A stretch of DNA of 64,000 nucleotides from NCBI GenBank assembly GCA_016929905.1, contig JAFGHX010000465.1:1-64000 (forward strand). The letters run 5' to 3'. Source of the DNA: Kiritimatiellia bacterium (GTDB lineage Bacteria > Verrucomicrobiota > Kiritimatiellia > JAFGHX01). How positions within the stretch are numbered: the stretch's first letter is position 1; the number at the start of each line of letters is the position of its first letter. A program made the position numbers and the translations under genes. Under the pieces are notes generated by a model. That model was not told the origin of the DNA and made no database searches. It saw nothing but the letters and a program-made list of their open reading frames with translations. This document shows positions 43,961-53,029 of the stretch, in pieces.

Positions 43961-46612
43961 ATGGCGGATAGTGATCGAGCAAGAGCGGATATGGCGTCGC
44001 ACCCGGAGCGGCACGCGCGTTTTCATATGAAGACGCTGGCGGACCTTCGGCGTGCGTTGTCGGGGCTGGGCCTTACGCTGCCGATAGAGGAAGATCCGGC
44101 GGTGTTGGGGGATGCGGTGGCGATCGGGTCGCTGCAGGCGGCGAATCGATTCATCGTGCATCCGATGGAAGGGTTTGACTCCGGTCCGGACGGGTCTCCG
44201 CAGGAGTTGACGTTTCGGCGTTACCGGCGCTACGCCGAGGGCGGCGCGGGCCTGATCTGGTTCGAGGCGACGGCGGTCTTGCACGAGGCGAGGTCGAATC
44301 CGGGCCAGTTGTTCATCCACAAGGGGAATGCAGGCGAGTTTGCGAGGCTGGTGGCGCAGACGCGCCGGACGGCGCGCGAGACGTTCGGCCGGGAACCGAT
44401 TCTGGTGTTGCAGCTTACGCATTCGGGCCGCTACAGCAAGCCGGCGGGCATTCCGGCGCCGCTGATCGCGCATCACAGCCACGTACTCGACCCGGTCATG
44501 AACCTGCCTGAAGGCTATCCGCTGGTGAGCGACGCGTACCTGGACAAGTTGCAGGGCACATTCGTCGAGGCGGCCGGGCTGGCGGCGGAGGCGGGTTTCG
44601 ACGGGGTAGACATCAAGAGCTGCCATCGGTACCTGGTCTCGGAGTGCTTTTCGTCGTTCACACGCTGGGGGCGCTACGGCGGTTCGTTCGAGAATCGGAC
44701 CCGGCTGCTGCGGGAGACACTGGCGCGGATCAAGGCGGAGGTTCCCGGGCTATTCATCACGACGCGGATGAACGTGTACGACGCGATCAGCTACCCGTAC
44801 GGTTGGGGGGTGAGCGAGCAGCACGTGTATACGCCCGATCTGCGCGAGCCCATCCGGCTGGCGCGGATTCTGGCGGAGATGGGGGTACCGGTTCTGAACG
44901 TGTCGATCGGCAATCCTTACTTCAACCCGCACTTCGGGCGGCCGTACGACTTTCCGACTTCGGGTGTGAGGGCGCCGTCGGAACATCCGCTGGTTGGCGT
45001 GGAGCGATTCATCGGGATCACGCGTCAGATGCAGGAGGCAGTGCCGGGCCTCCCGATTGTGGCCTCGGGCTATGGCTGGCTGCGGCACCTGATGCCCTTC
45101 GTCGCGGCGGGCGTGGTGAAGGCGGGCGGGGCGACGCTGATCGGGCAAGGGCGCGGCTCCTTTGCGTATCCCGAGTCCGTGCGGGACATCCTCGAGAAGG
45201 GGGTGATGGACCCGCGGAAGTGTTGCGTGACGTGTTCGGGCTGCACGCAGATCATGCGGGACGGCGCGCGCACAGGCTGCGTGGTGCGGGACAGCGCGAT
45301 CTACGGACCCGAGTACCGGCGCGGGCGCCGGTTCTCGATGGACCGGCTGCGGGAAGAGGCGGCACGGTGCCGGGATTGCGAGGAAGCGACGTGCAGCCAG
45401 GCCTGCCCGGCCCATGTGAACATCCCGGCATTCGTCAAGGCGTTCGCCGACGGCGATATTGGCCGGGCCTACGCCATCCTGCGGCAGCGCAACGTGTTGC
45501 CGGAGATGTGCGCGTACGTGTGCCCGGTGCAGGAGCAGTGCCAGGGCGGGTGCCTGGAGCAGATCTTCGCCGAGCGGCCGATCCCGATCGCCGACATTCA
45601 GTTGGTCACCGCGCGCACCGCGCGGCTGCAGGGCATCACGGGCCTGCCGCTGCCCGAGCGGGCGTCCGGCCGCAGCGTCGGCATTGTCGGCGGGGGGCCG
45701 GCCGGGCTGGCTTGCGCGATCGGCCTGCTCGAGCGCGGCCACGCGGTCACCGTCTACGAAGCGGGCGAGCGGCTCGGCGGCACGCCGGACCGGCTCATCC
45801 CCGATACACGCTACGGCGATGCGTCGGCGGAGGTGGACGCCATACTTGCCCCGGCCCGCGCGGCCGGCCGATTGGCGGCCGTGTTCGGCAGCCGGCTGGG
45901 GGAGAGCCTGGCGCTGGCGGCGCTGACCGAACGGCACGATGCGGTTTTCCTGGCGCCGGGCCTCAGCGCCTCGGCTTCGATCGGGCAGGCCGACGGAGTG
46001 TGGGACGCGCTCGCGTTCCTGGCCGAAGCCAAGCGGGGGCGGCTGGCGCTGATGGGGCGGCGCGTGGCCGTGCTGGGGGGCGGCAACACCGCCGTCGATG
46101 CGGCGCTGGCGGCCAAGCGACTTGGCGCGAGTGACGTCTATGTGGTCTACCGCCGCTCGTTTGCCGAGATGCCGGCCTGGGAACGCGAACGGAACGAACT
46201 GCTCGCCGCCGGCTGCCATCTCATGATTCTGACGCAGCCGCTCGGGTATGTGACCGCGGGCGAAAACAAACTGACCGGTCTCAAGATCGTCAGAACGGAA
46301 CTCGGCGAGCCGGATGAATCGGGCCGGCGCCGGCCGGTTGCCGTGCCGGGGACGGAGAGCGTGTTGCCCGTCGATCTCGCCGTCGAGGCGATCGGACAGA
46401 CCATGCCGGGCTCGCTCCGCGCGGCGCTGGCGGGGCTGCGGCTGTCGTCCGCCGGGCTGGTCGAGGTCGAACCCGGGTCCGCCCGGACGAGCGTGGACGG
46501 CGTGTTCGCCGGCGGGGATGTGGTGAATGGCGGCACAACGGCTGTGCAGGGCGTCACCGAAGGCATGCGCGCGGCGGAGGAGATGGACGCCTTTCTCCGC
46601 CGAACGTCATGA
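43961..46612 (+). CDS. Old yellow enzyme fused to a GltD/DPD-like FeS-FAD oxidoreductase
   Basis: 883 residues in three parts. (1) OYE-type FMN barrel, about 20-395 (SLQAANRFIVHPMEG, LQLTHSGRYSKP), ending in a Cys cluster CCVTCSGCTQIMRDG typical of 2,4-dienoyl-CoA reductase relatives. (2) DPD/glutamate-synthase small-subunit ferredoxin domain, about 430-530 (CRDCEEATCSQACPAHVNIP, CPVQEQCQGGCLE), for two 4Fe-4S clusters. (3) FAD/NAD(P) domain, about 540-880 (GIVGGGPAGLACAIGLLERG, AVLGGGNTAVDAALAA, GVFAGGDVVNGGTTAVQGVT). Electrons would run NAD(P)H to FAD to FeS to FMN to a substrate C=C bond. The FeS domain inserted between barrel and flavin domain is not in classical FadH. The start follows GGGAGAGGGGGGGGAG. 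In context it may reduce an unsaturated sugar acid; that is a guess. Confidence 0.85.
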   Translation: MADSDRARADMASHPERHARFHMKTLADLRRALSGLGLTLPIEEDPAVLGDAVAIGSLQAANRFIVHPMEGFDSGPDGSPQELTFRRYRRYAEGGAGLIWFEATAVLHEARSNPGQLFIHKGNAGEFARLVAQTRRTARETFGREPILVLQLTHSGRYSKPAGIPAPLIAHHSHVLDPVMNLPEGYPLVSDAYLDKLQGTFVEAAGLAAEAGFDGVDIKSCHRYLVSECFSSFTRWGRYGGSFENRTRLLRETLARIKAEVPGLFITTRMNVYDAISYPYGWGVSEQHVYTPDLREPIRLARILAEMGVPVLNVSIGNPYFNPHFGRPYDFPTSGVRAPSEHPLVGVERFIGITRQMQEAVPGLPIVASGYGWLRHLMPFVAAGVVKAGGATLIGQGRGSFAYPESVRDILEKGVMDPRKCCVTCSGCTQIMRDGARTGCVVRDSAIYGPEYRRGRRFSMDRLREEAARCRDCEEATCSQACPAHVNIPAFVKAFADGDIGRAYAILRQRNVLPEMCAYVCPVQEQCQGGCLEQIFAERPIPIADIQLVTARTARLQGITGLPLPERASGRSVGIVGGGPAGLACAIGLLERGHAVTVYEAGERLGGTPDRLIPDTRYGDASAEVDAILAPARAAGRLAAVFGSRLGESLALAALTERHDAVFLAPGLSASASIGQADGVWDALAFLAEAKRGRLALMGRRVAVLGGGNTAVDAALAAKRLGASDVYVVYRRSFAEMPAWERERNELLAAGCHLMILTQPLGYVTAGENKLTGLKIVRTELGEPDESGRRRPVAVPGTESVLPVDLAVEAIGQTMPGSLRAALAGLRLSSAGLVEVEPGSARTSVDGVFAGGDVVNGGTTAVQGVTEGMRAAEEMDAFLRRTS

Positions 46613-46692
46613 GTAGGCGGGAAGGCTGGAAGGACGGAAGAGTGGAAGGGTGGAAGAACGGCGGAGTGGAAGGCTGGAAGGCATGGAAGGAT
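46613..46692. repeat. GTGGAAG simple repeat
   Basis: Irregular repeats of GCTGGAAGG, GTGGAAGGGTGGAAG and similar between the fusion oxidoreductase and the SDR gene. A 63-codon open frame here is a by-product of the repeat. Confidence 0.6.
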
Positions 46693-46800
46693 ACGCCGGA
46701 CGGCGTCTGGGCGGAGCGGTTCGGCGGCATTGGGTATCCGGCATCCGCGATGCGGCATCTGGGTGGCGGTCTGCAGATTGAGACGAAGAGGGAGAGATAG

Positions 46801-47574
46801 ATGAAGAAGAAGGTGGCGTTGGTGACGGGGGCTGGGCGCGGGATCGGGCTCGGCATCGCGAAACGGCTGGCGGCGGAGGGCTGTGACGTTGTCGTCTGTG
46901 ACATCCACGAAGAGCGCGCCGTAAGCGGGGCGCTTGAAGAGTTGGAGGCGCTCGGGGCTGCCGCCCTGTATTGCCGGGCCGACGTGACGAGCCCCGAGGC
47001 GCGGGCGGGGATGCTGGCGGCGGTTCGGAAACGATTCGGCCGCTTGAACGTCCTGGTGAACAACGCGGGGGTCGCGCCGAAAGTGCGGGCCGACATTCTG
47101 GAGGCCAGCGAGGAAAGCTACGAGTGGGTGATGAAGATCAACCTGCAGGGGCCTTACTTCCTCACGCAGGCGGTTGCGAACTGGTTGGTCGAGCAGCGGA
47201 AGGCGGACCAGGCGTTTGACGGGTGCATCGTGAATGTCTCGTCGATTTCCGCGACGGTGGCTTCCCCGAGCCGGGGCGAATACTGCATCTCCAAGGCGGG
47301 TGTCAGCATGGCGACCCGGCTGTGGGCCGTGCGGCTGGCGGAATACGGCATTCCCGTCTATGAAATTCGGCCCGGCATCATCGAGACGCCCATGACGGCT
47401 GCGGTCAAGGAGAAATACGACAAGCTGATTGGTGAAGGGTTGCTGCTTCAACAACGCTGGGGGCAGCCGGAGGATATCGGCAAGGCGGTGGCGATGATGG
47501 TGCGGGGCGATATCGCCTATTCCACGGGCCAGGTCGTGATGGTGGACGGGGGTTTTTCGATTGCGCGGCTGTGA
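46801..47574 (+). CDS. Short-chain dehydrogenase/reductase (SDR)
   Basis: 257 residues, classical SDR. It has the cofactor motif TGAGRGIG at 10-17, DVTS, NNAG at 83-86, and the catalytic Ser in VNVSSIS and Tyr-x3-Lys in YCISK. The Asp in VVVCDIHEE after strand 2 favours NAD over NADP. Typical of 3-ketoacyl-ACP reductase-like sugar alcohol and uronate dehydrogenases. Within this cluster a role as sugar or sugar-acid dehydrogenase is likely. The ribosome-binding site GAGGGAGA precedes the ATG. Confidence 0.9.
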   Translation: MKKKVALVTGAGRGIGLGIAKRLAAEGCDVVVCDIHEERAVSGALEELEALGAAALYCRADVTSPEARAGMLAAVRKRFGRLNVLVNNAGVAPKVRADILEASEESYEWVMKINLQGPYFLTQAVANWLVEQRKADQAFDGCIVNVSSISATVASPSRGEYCISKAGVSMATRLWAVRLAEYGIPVYEIRPGIIETPMTAAVKEKYDKLIGEGLLLQQRWGQPEDIGKAVAMMVRGDIAYSTGQVVMVDGGFSIARL

Positions 47575-47589
47575 GGGATGGGGCATGGT

Positions 47590-47701
47590 TGAGTGCGCGC
47601 CAAGAAGCGGCTCGCGAGGACGCTCGCCCTCCAATTGGCCCTGCAGGGCGTACGAATGGAGGGCGAGCGTCCTCGCGAGCCGGGTTCGCGCAGTGAACTC
47701 A
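47590..47701. repeat. 112-bp palindromic element, copy 3
   Basis: Arms of 44 and 45 bases, loop 23: TGAGTGCGCGCCAAGAAGCG then GCTCGCGAGGACGCTCGCCC; right arm TGGAGGGCGAGCGTCCTCGC and end GCGCAGTGAACTCA. Located between the SDR and FAD oxidoreductase genes. Loop sequence differs from copies 1 and 2. Confidence 0.8.
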
Positions 47702-47750
47702 TGATTGATGGGGCTGTGGCGAGGCGTCCAGTACGGCGGAGGGATGAGGC

Positions 47751-49757
47751 ATGGAAAAGAGCACGATTCCGGTAGACGACGGGTCGGGGCAGACCTGCGA
47801 GGTCGCGGCCTTTCGCGTGCATACGCTGGTGATCGGCAGCGGGGCGGCGGGTCTGAATACGGCGGTGCAACTGCACGCGCGCGGGATGGAGGACGTGCTG
47901 ATTGTGACGGAAGGCCTGCAAATGGGCACGTCGATCAACACGGGCAGCGACAAGCAGACCTACTACAAGCTCGGCATGTGCGGCGCGGAAGACGATTCGC
48001 CGGAAGCGTTGGCCGAGAGTTTCTTTGCGGGCGGCAGCATGCACGGAGACCTGGCGATGGTTGAAGCCAGTCTCTCTGCGCGGTGCTTTCTGAACCTGGT
48101 GAATCTCGGGGTTCCGTTTCCGACGGACCGGTTCGGGCAGTTTGTGGGGTACAAGACGGACCACGACCCGCGCCAGCGCGCGACGTCGGTGGGGCCGTAC
48201 ACGTCCCGCGAGATGTGCCGGAGCCTGATTCGAGAGATCGAGCGGCGTGGGATCACGGTGCACGAAGGGCGTGTGGTCGTGAAGCTGTTGACGCATGGTG
48301 CGGGGCGCGAGAAACGTGCGGTGGGCGCCGTGGCGGTCCGTTGCGACGACGAATCGGCGAAGCCGTCGGACGTGCAGGCCATCCTGGCGGTCTACACCGC
48401 GGAGAACGTCGTGTTCGCCACGGGCGGGCCCGGTGGGTTGTACAAGACGAGTGTCTATCCCACGGTCCATACGGGCGGGATCGGGCTGGCACTGGCGGAG
48501 GGGGCGCAGGCGCAGAGCCTGCCGGAGTCGCAATACGGGCTGGCGTCCACCGAGTTCCGGTGGAATGTGTCGGGCACCTATATGCAGGTGGTGCCGAGGT
48601 TCGTGAGCACGGGCCCGGACGGCACGAGCGACGCGCAGGAATTCCTGCGCCCGTACTTCAAGACGGCGGGTGAGATGAACAGCGCCGTCTTTCTCAAGGG
48701 GTACCAGTGGCCGTTTGACTCCCGCAAGATTGCCGGCGGTTCCTCGATCGTCGACATCCTGGTGTACATCGAGACGGTGATGAAGCAGCGCCGCGCGTTC
48801 CTCGATTTCCGGGCGAACCCGGCCGAGTTCGGGTTCGATACGCTCAGCGTGGAGGCGCGCGAGTACCTGACGCGGTCGGAGGCGTTGCTCGATTCACCGA
48901 TCGCGCGGCTGACGAAGATGAATCCGGCGGCCATCGAGTTGTACCGGGATCACGGGATCGACATCACCCGCGCGCCGTTGGAGATCGCCGTTTGTGCGCA
49001 GCACAACAACGGCGGGCTCGCGGCGAACCTCTGGTGGCAGTCGAACAACATCGCGCATCTGTTCCCGGTCGGTGAGGTGAACGGATCGCACGGCGTGTAT
49101 CGGCCCGGCGGTTCGGCGCTGAATTCCGGCCAGGTCGCCGGTTTTCGGGCCGCGGAGTACATGGCGCGCAGGTGCCGGGACTGGACGGTCCCGGACGCCG
49201 CGTGCCGGCAGGCGGCGACGGACGGGGTGCAGGCCCTGCTCGCGTGGATCGCCAAGTGCGGCGGGGCGACGGCCGACTGGCGCAAGGAGCGGGCCGAGTT
49301 TCAGGCCCGCATGACGCGGGCCGGCGCGCACATCCGGGCGCCGCGCGAACTGGCGCGGGCGGTATCGGAGGCCTGGGCTCAGTGGAACCGGCTGGAGACC
49401 GGGGGCAGCGCGGCCGCAAACGTCGTCGAATTGGCGGAAGCGCTCCGCAACCGGCAACTCTGTTTCGCTCACGCGGTCTACCTGGAGGCCGTCAAGTTTG
49501 CCGTCCAGAGCGGGGTCGGCAGCCGCGGGTCGGCGATGGTGCTCGACGAGACGGGCACGCCCGCGCACGAGAGCCTCGGGCAAGAGTGGAACTTCGCGCC
49601 GGAGAACCCGGAGTTCCGGGATAAGGTGCTCGTGACGGCCGCGGAGCCGGACGGGCGGGTGCGGAACGAATGGGTCCCTCGCAGGCCGCTGCCCAAAACG
49701 GACGCATGGTTCGAGACCGCTTGGGCCGCGTTCCGGGAGGGGAAGATTTACGAGTGA
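47751..49757 (+). CDS. FAD-dependent oxidoreductase of the fumarate reductase/aspartate oxidase type
   Basis: 668 residues. FAD-binding motif VIGSGAAGLNTAVQLHARG at 27-45, ATGGPGG, and a C-terminal flavoprotein segment with HNNGGLAANLWWQSN and LFPVGEVNGSHGVYRPGGSA. A helical C-terminal domain spans about 490-640. It belongs to the FAD_binding_2 family (succinate/fumarate, L-aspartate oxidase). It lacks an export signal and the iron-sulfur partner, so it is a stand-alone oxidoreductase. Substrate unknown, probably a dicarboxylate or sugar-acid derivative. GGAGGGATGAGGC precedes the ATG. Confidence 0.85.
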   Translation: MEKSTIPVDDGSGQTCEVAAFRVHTLVIGSGAAGLNTAVQLHARGMEDVLIVTEGLQMGTSINTGSDKQTYYKLGMCGAEDDSPEALAESFFAGGSMHGDLAMVEASLSARCFLNLVNLGVPFPTDRFGQFVGYKTDHDPRQRATSVGPYTSREMCRSLIREIERRGITVHEGRVVVKLLTHGAGREKRAVGAVAVRCDDESAKPSDVQAILAVYTAENVVFATGGPGGLYKTSVYPTVHTGGIGLALAEGAQAQSLPESQYGLASTEFRWNVSGTYMQVVPRFVSTGPDGTSDAQEFLRPYFKTAGEMNSAVFLKGYQWPFDSRKIAGGSSIVDILVYIETVMKQRRAFLDFRANPAEFGFDTLSVEAREYLTRSEALLDSPIARLTKMNPAAIELYRDHGIDITRAPLEIAVCAQHNNGGLAANLWWQSNNIAHLFPVGEVNGSHGVYRPGGSALNSGQVAGFRAAEYMARRCRDWTVPDAACRQAATDGVQALLAWIAKCGGATADWRKERAEFQARMTRAGAHIRAPRELARAVSEAWAQWNRLETGGSAAANVVELAEALRNRQLCFAHAVYLEAVKFAVQSGVGSRGSAMVLDETGTPAHESLGQEWNFAPENPEFRDKVLVTAAEPDGRVRNEWVPRRPLPKTDAWFETAWAAFREGKIYE

Positions 49758-49788
49758 GGAGAGGCGGTGAACGTCGAGCATTGAACAT

Positions 49789-49804
49789 TCAACTTCGAAG
49801 TTGA
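49789..49804. repeat. Perfect 16-base palindrome
   Basis: TCAACTTCGAAGTTGA, 32 bases after the FAD oxidoreductase stop, near the heptamer array. Could be part of a weak terminator hairpin or an operator. Confidence 0.45.
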
Positions 49805-49823
49805 TCTCCTGGATCACTACACT

Positions 49824-49874
<51 letters not shown>

Positions 49875-49933
49875 GGTGTCGTGTAGCCGCGGCCGCCAGG
49901 CCGTGGTAGGGCGTGTCGGGATATCGCGGGGCT

Positions 49934-49969
49934 TCGAGCACGTTCTCGAGTAGGTTCTCGAGCAAGTTT
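49934..49969. repeat. 12-bp tandem repeat array D
   Basis: TCGAGCACGTTC, TCGAGTAGGTTC, TCGAGCAAGTTT, followed at once by the ribosome-binding site (GGGCAGGAGCAGGCC) of the gene at 49985. Confidence 0.8.
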
Positions 49970-49984
49970 GGGCAGGAGCAGGCC

Positions 49985-50752
49985 ATGCTGCACAGCGGGT
50001 TGGTATCTGTGAGTTTCCGGGACCGGTCGCCCGAGGAGTTGGTGAAGGTGGCGAGTGAGGCCGGGCTGGAGGGGGTCGAGTGGGGGGGCGACGTGCACGT
50101 GCCGCACGGCGATCTGGCGAAGGCGCGCGAGGTGCGCCGCCTGACCGAGCGGGCGGGCCTGAGCGTGCCGTCCTACGGTTCCTACTACCGAGCGGGGGTC
50201 AGCGAGGGCGAAGGGCTGCCGTTCAAGCAGGTTCTCGAGACGGCCGCGGCACTCGGCGCGCCGCTCGTCCGGGTCTGGGCGGGCAAGAGCAAATCGGCGG
50301 ACGCCGACGAAGCATACCGCGGCCGTGTGGCGGACGATTCGCGCCGGATCGCGGACATGGCGGCGGGCGAGGGCATCGCGATCGCGTACGAGTACCACAT
50401 GAACACACTCACGGACTCCAACGCCTCCGCGGAACGCTTGTTGCGGGACGTGGCGCATGAGAATATGGGCACGTATTGGCAGCGCATCCACCAGGATGCC
50501 GAGACCTGCATGGCCGGGCTGAAAAGCGTGCTGCCCTGGGTGCGGCATGTGCATGCGAACCATCGGCAGCCCGGCAGCCGTTCGCGCGCCCTGCTGAGGG
50601 AGGGGGAGGCGGAGTGGATGGATTACCTGCGTGAGGTCGCGGTTCTCGATCGGGACGTGTACGTCATGATCGAGTTCGTAAAGGACAACGCGCTCGAGTC
50701 GTTTCGCGCCGACGCGGAGGCGCTGAAGCAGTGGATCGACGGGATTCATTGA
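49985..50752 (+). CDS. Sugar phosphate isomerase/epimerase-like TIM barrel (second)
   Basis: 255 residues. Start at 49985 after GGGCAGGAGCAGG; the frame upstream translates the 12-bp repeat and is excluded. Xylose-isomerase-like barrel with GVEWGGDVHVPHGDL, YEYHMNTLTDSN, MGTYWQRIHQDAETC, HVHANHRQPGSRSR and VMIEFVKDNA. The His/Glu residues that usually bind metal appear in the expected order. It differs clearly from the 42145 protein, suggesting a different step (for example epimerase versus isomerase). It is likely co-transcribed with the dehydrogenase gene downstream, though 165 bases of repeat separate them. Confidence 0.8.
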   Translation: MLHSGLVSVSFRDRSPEELVKVASEAGLEGVEWGGDVHVPHGDLAKAREVRRLTERAGLSVPSYGSYYRAGVSEGEGLPFKQVLETAAALGAPLVRVWAGKSKSADADEAYRGRVADDSRRIADMAAGEGIAIAYEYHMNTLTDSNASAERLLRDVAHENMGTYWQRIHQDAETCMAGLKSVLPWVRHVHANHRQPGSRSRALLREGEAEWMDYLREVAVLDRDVYVMIEFVKDNALESFRADAEALKQWIDGIH

Positions 50753-50810
50753 CGAACGGGTCCCGCAGTCCGAATGCGTGTGGTGCAGGATGTTTGGTTT
50801 AGGGTGTCAG

Positions 50811-50876
50811 GGTTCGGGGGGCAGGTGTCAGATGTCGGGTGTCAGGTTTCAACCCCCTCTGACACCTGAAACCTCG
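50811..50876. repeat. GTGTCAG simple repeat with inverted arm
   Basis: Repeats of GGTGTCAG (four, irregular) followed by the inverse CTCTGACACCTGAAACC. It can fold back on itself. It lies between the isomerase and Gfo/Idh/MocA genes. Confidence 0.55.
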
Positions 50877-50917
50877 GCTTGCGGCCGAAGGCCGCGATGG
50901 AAAGGGGAGATGCACGG

Positions 50918-52171
50918 ATGGCGGCGATTCGCGTGGGGATTATCGGGATGGGCGGGTTCGCGGGCTCGCATCACGGGGCCGTAATGGGACTGGAGGAGCG
51001 CGGCGAGTGCCGGCTGGTGTGCACGTGTGATCCCGCGATGGCGCGTTTCGCGGAGCGCCGGGCGAAGCTGGCGTTCGAGCGGCGCGGCGTGCGCGTGTTT
51101 GACGACTACGTGACGATGCTCGACACGTGCCGCGACGAGCTGGACATGGTGGCGATCCCCACGCCGGTGCCGCTGCATGCGCCCATGCACCGGGCGGCGG
51201 TGGAGCGTGGCTTGGCGGTGTATCTGGAGAAGCCGCCGACGCTCCATATCGGGGAATTGGAGGCGATGCTCGAGATCGAGCGGCAGGCGGCCAGGCTGAC
51301 ACAGGTCGGCTTCAACTTCATCATCGAGCAGGCGCGTCAGGCTCTGAAGCGCCGGATCCTGGACGGCGAGTTCGGGAAAGTCCTGACCGTGTCGTTCTGC
51401 GGGCTGATCCCGCGTACCTCCGCCTATTTCGGGCGTTCGAACTGGGCGGCGCGGCTGATGATGGACGGGCGCCTGGTCCTGGACTCCTGCATCGGCAATG
51501 CGATGGCGCACAACCTGCACAACATTCTGTTCTGGTGCGGGCAGGACGGAGTTTTGTCCTGGGGGCGGGCAACCGGACTGCGCGCGGAGTGTTATCGGGC
51601 GCATGACGTCGAAGGGTTGGACACGGTGTTCTTTGAGGCGGAGACGGAGCAGAAGATACGCATACGCGTTGCGGCATCGCACGCGTGTGACAGAGACATC
51701 GCGCGCTACGAGACGATCGAATGTGAGAAGGCGACCCTCACGGTCGCCACACGCGGCGATTGGGAAGTGGCGTTCCGAGACGGCCGGCGCGAAGCCGGCG
51801 AGACGGACGGCGACGCGCTGCTGAGCCGGAATCACGAAGCCTACTACCGCTACCTGCGCGGCGAGGCGGACCGCCCGATCACGCGGCTGGCGGACTCGCG
51901 CGCGTTTGTGGAATGCTATGATCTGATCTACGTGGCGGCTGGGGCAATCGCGTCGATCCCTGACGCGTTCATCGCGCGCTCTCCGGACGCGAAGGGCGGG
52001 GGCGGCGAGTTCGCGGCGGCGCGAGACCTGGACAAGGTTGCGGAGACGTTTGTTGCCACCGGCCGGCTCCCGAGCGAGCAGGGCGTGCCCTGGGCTGTGC
52101 CCGGAGGATCGGCTGGGGTGGGGGATCTGGGGCGGCTGACGGAGGTGGTCGAGGCGATGATGGGCGGGTAG
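50918..52171 (+). CDS. Gfo/Idh/MocA-family oxidoreductase
   Basis: 417 residues. Start at 50918 (after AAGGGGAGATGCACGG), chosen because MAAIRVGIIGMGGFAG begins the NAD(P)-binding fold there and the upstream 13 codons do not fit. Rossmann motif GIIGMGGFAGSHH, then MVAIPTPVPLHAPMHRAAVE and the EKPPTLHIGE segment with the conserved Lys. The C-terminal part (about 135-380) is the usual open-faced sheet with ENC-like helices (WGRATGLRAECYRAHDVEG). It oxidises or reduces a sugar, inositol or amino sugar, typically with NAD. It closes the plus-strand catabolic run; after it come about 230 bases without an intact gene. Confidence 0.9.
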   Translation: MAAIRVGIIGMGGFAGSHHGAVMGLEERGECRLVCTCDPAMARFAERRAKLAFERRGVRVFDDYVTMLDTCRDELDMVAIPTPVPLHAPMHRAAVERGLAVYLEKPPTLHIGELEAMLEIERQAARLTQVGFNFIIEQARQALKRRILDGEFGKVLTVSFCGLIPRTSAYFGRSNWAARLMMDGRLVLDSCIGNAMAHNLHNILFWCGQDGVLSWGRATGLRAECYRAHDVEGLDTVFFEAETEQKIRIRVAASHACDRDIARYETIECEKATLTVATRGDWEVAFRDGRREAGETDGDALLSRNHEAYYRYLRGEADRPITRLADSRAFVECYDLIYVAAGAIASIPDAFIARSPDAKGGGGEFAAARDLDKVAETFVATGRLPSEQGVPWAVPGGSAGVGDLGRLTEVVEAMMGG

Positions 52172-52417
52172 ACTTGCCCGCGAAAGGACGCGAAAGGGGC
52201 GCGAACGGCAGAGGAATCTCTCGCTCGCTCGGGGACTCGCCTGAGCGCGCGGAGTGCGCAGGGGATTATGGGCTGCGTAGTGTGGGGTGGGGCCTGACGT
52301 TTGTTGCGGGAATCGAAAGGAATGCCACGCAAGAACGCCGCCGGATCCACCCTTTGGCCCTTCACTCAATGTACATCCATAGCGCATTCCTTGCACAGTC
52401 CGGGTCACTCCGCGAAG

Positions 52418-52990
52418 TGGGGGCAACTGGTGGGCGATGTGCGTCGAGGTCGCCTCGGTCGCGTGTACCGCAATGAGCGTCCGCCGGACCTGCGGGGCCT
52501 CAAAAGCCCGCCGCGTCACCTCCTGGCTTCCTGCAAGTATGCGACGCTTCACGCCGTACAGGCTACGCGCGGTTGTCCCCAGGGCTGTGATTTCTGTTCC
52601 GTGTCCGCCTATCACTCGCACACGCAGAGACGCCGGCCGGTCGAGGACGTCGCCGCCGAGGTGTCCGAGATTCCGAGCCGATTCTTCATCTTCGTCGATG
52701 ACAATTTGACTGCCGACCGGATGTATGCGTCTCGTCCTGCATCACGTCGTCTTCGAACCGAAGGGGATGTCGCGGCAAGCGCTTCAGGATGGGCACGATT
52801 GGCTCACGCGGGAGTTCTATCGCCCGTGGCGGATCGCCAGGCGCCTTGTTCGGCATGCACGCCGTCCCCGAGCGTTGGCCTCGATTCTTTACCTGGCGGC
52901 CATCAACTTCGCCTACTACGGCCGGGTGATTCGCTGGCACATTCGGGGGCGGGATCCCGCGGCGACCGTTGTCAAGGAACGGGAGGCCGG
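52418..52990 (+). pseudogene. Decayed B12-binding radical SAM protein
   Basis: The first block (52418-52720) reads WGQLVGDVRRGRLGRVYRN, then TRGCPQGCDFCSVS with the radical SAM CxxxCxxC cluster motif at 52574-52597, and RFFIFVDDNLTADR. The second block, in another frame (52725 to about 52990), reads LHHVVFEPKGMSRQALQDGH and DWLTREFYRPWRIARR, matching the C-terminal segment of the same family. The cobalamin-binding N-terminus is missing before 52418. Roughly 180-200 residues of the radical SAM barrel between the two blocks are gone, and the frame changes at the junction. It is a remnant of an inherited or acquired methyl- or lipid-modifying enzyme. The 3' end runs into 12-bp repeat array E. 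Confidence 0.8.
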
Positions 52991-52993
52991 ATG

Positions 52994-53029
52994 TCGGGCA
53001 AGTTCTCCAGTAAGTTCTCGAGCAAGTTT
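52994..53029. repeat. 12-bp tandem repeat array E
   Basis: TCGGGCAAGTTC, TCCAGTAAGTTC, TCGAGCAAGTTT at the 3' end of the radical SAM remnant. Unlike arrays A-D it does not precede an intact gene on that strand. Confidence 0.7.

Noticed and set aside
46609..46800. A 63-codon open frame before the SDR gene
   Set aside because: It is a translation of GTGGAAG repeats (WKDGRVEGWK), so not a protein gene.
29077..47701. The 112-bp palindromes as simple intrinsic terminators
   Set aside because: There is no T-tract, the length is exactly equal, and one copy begins at a stop codon; a mobile or structural repeat fits better. A terminator role cannot be excluded.
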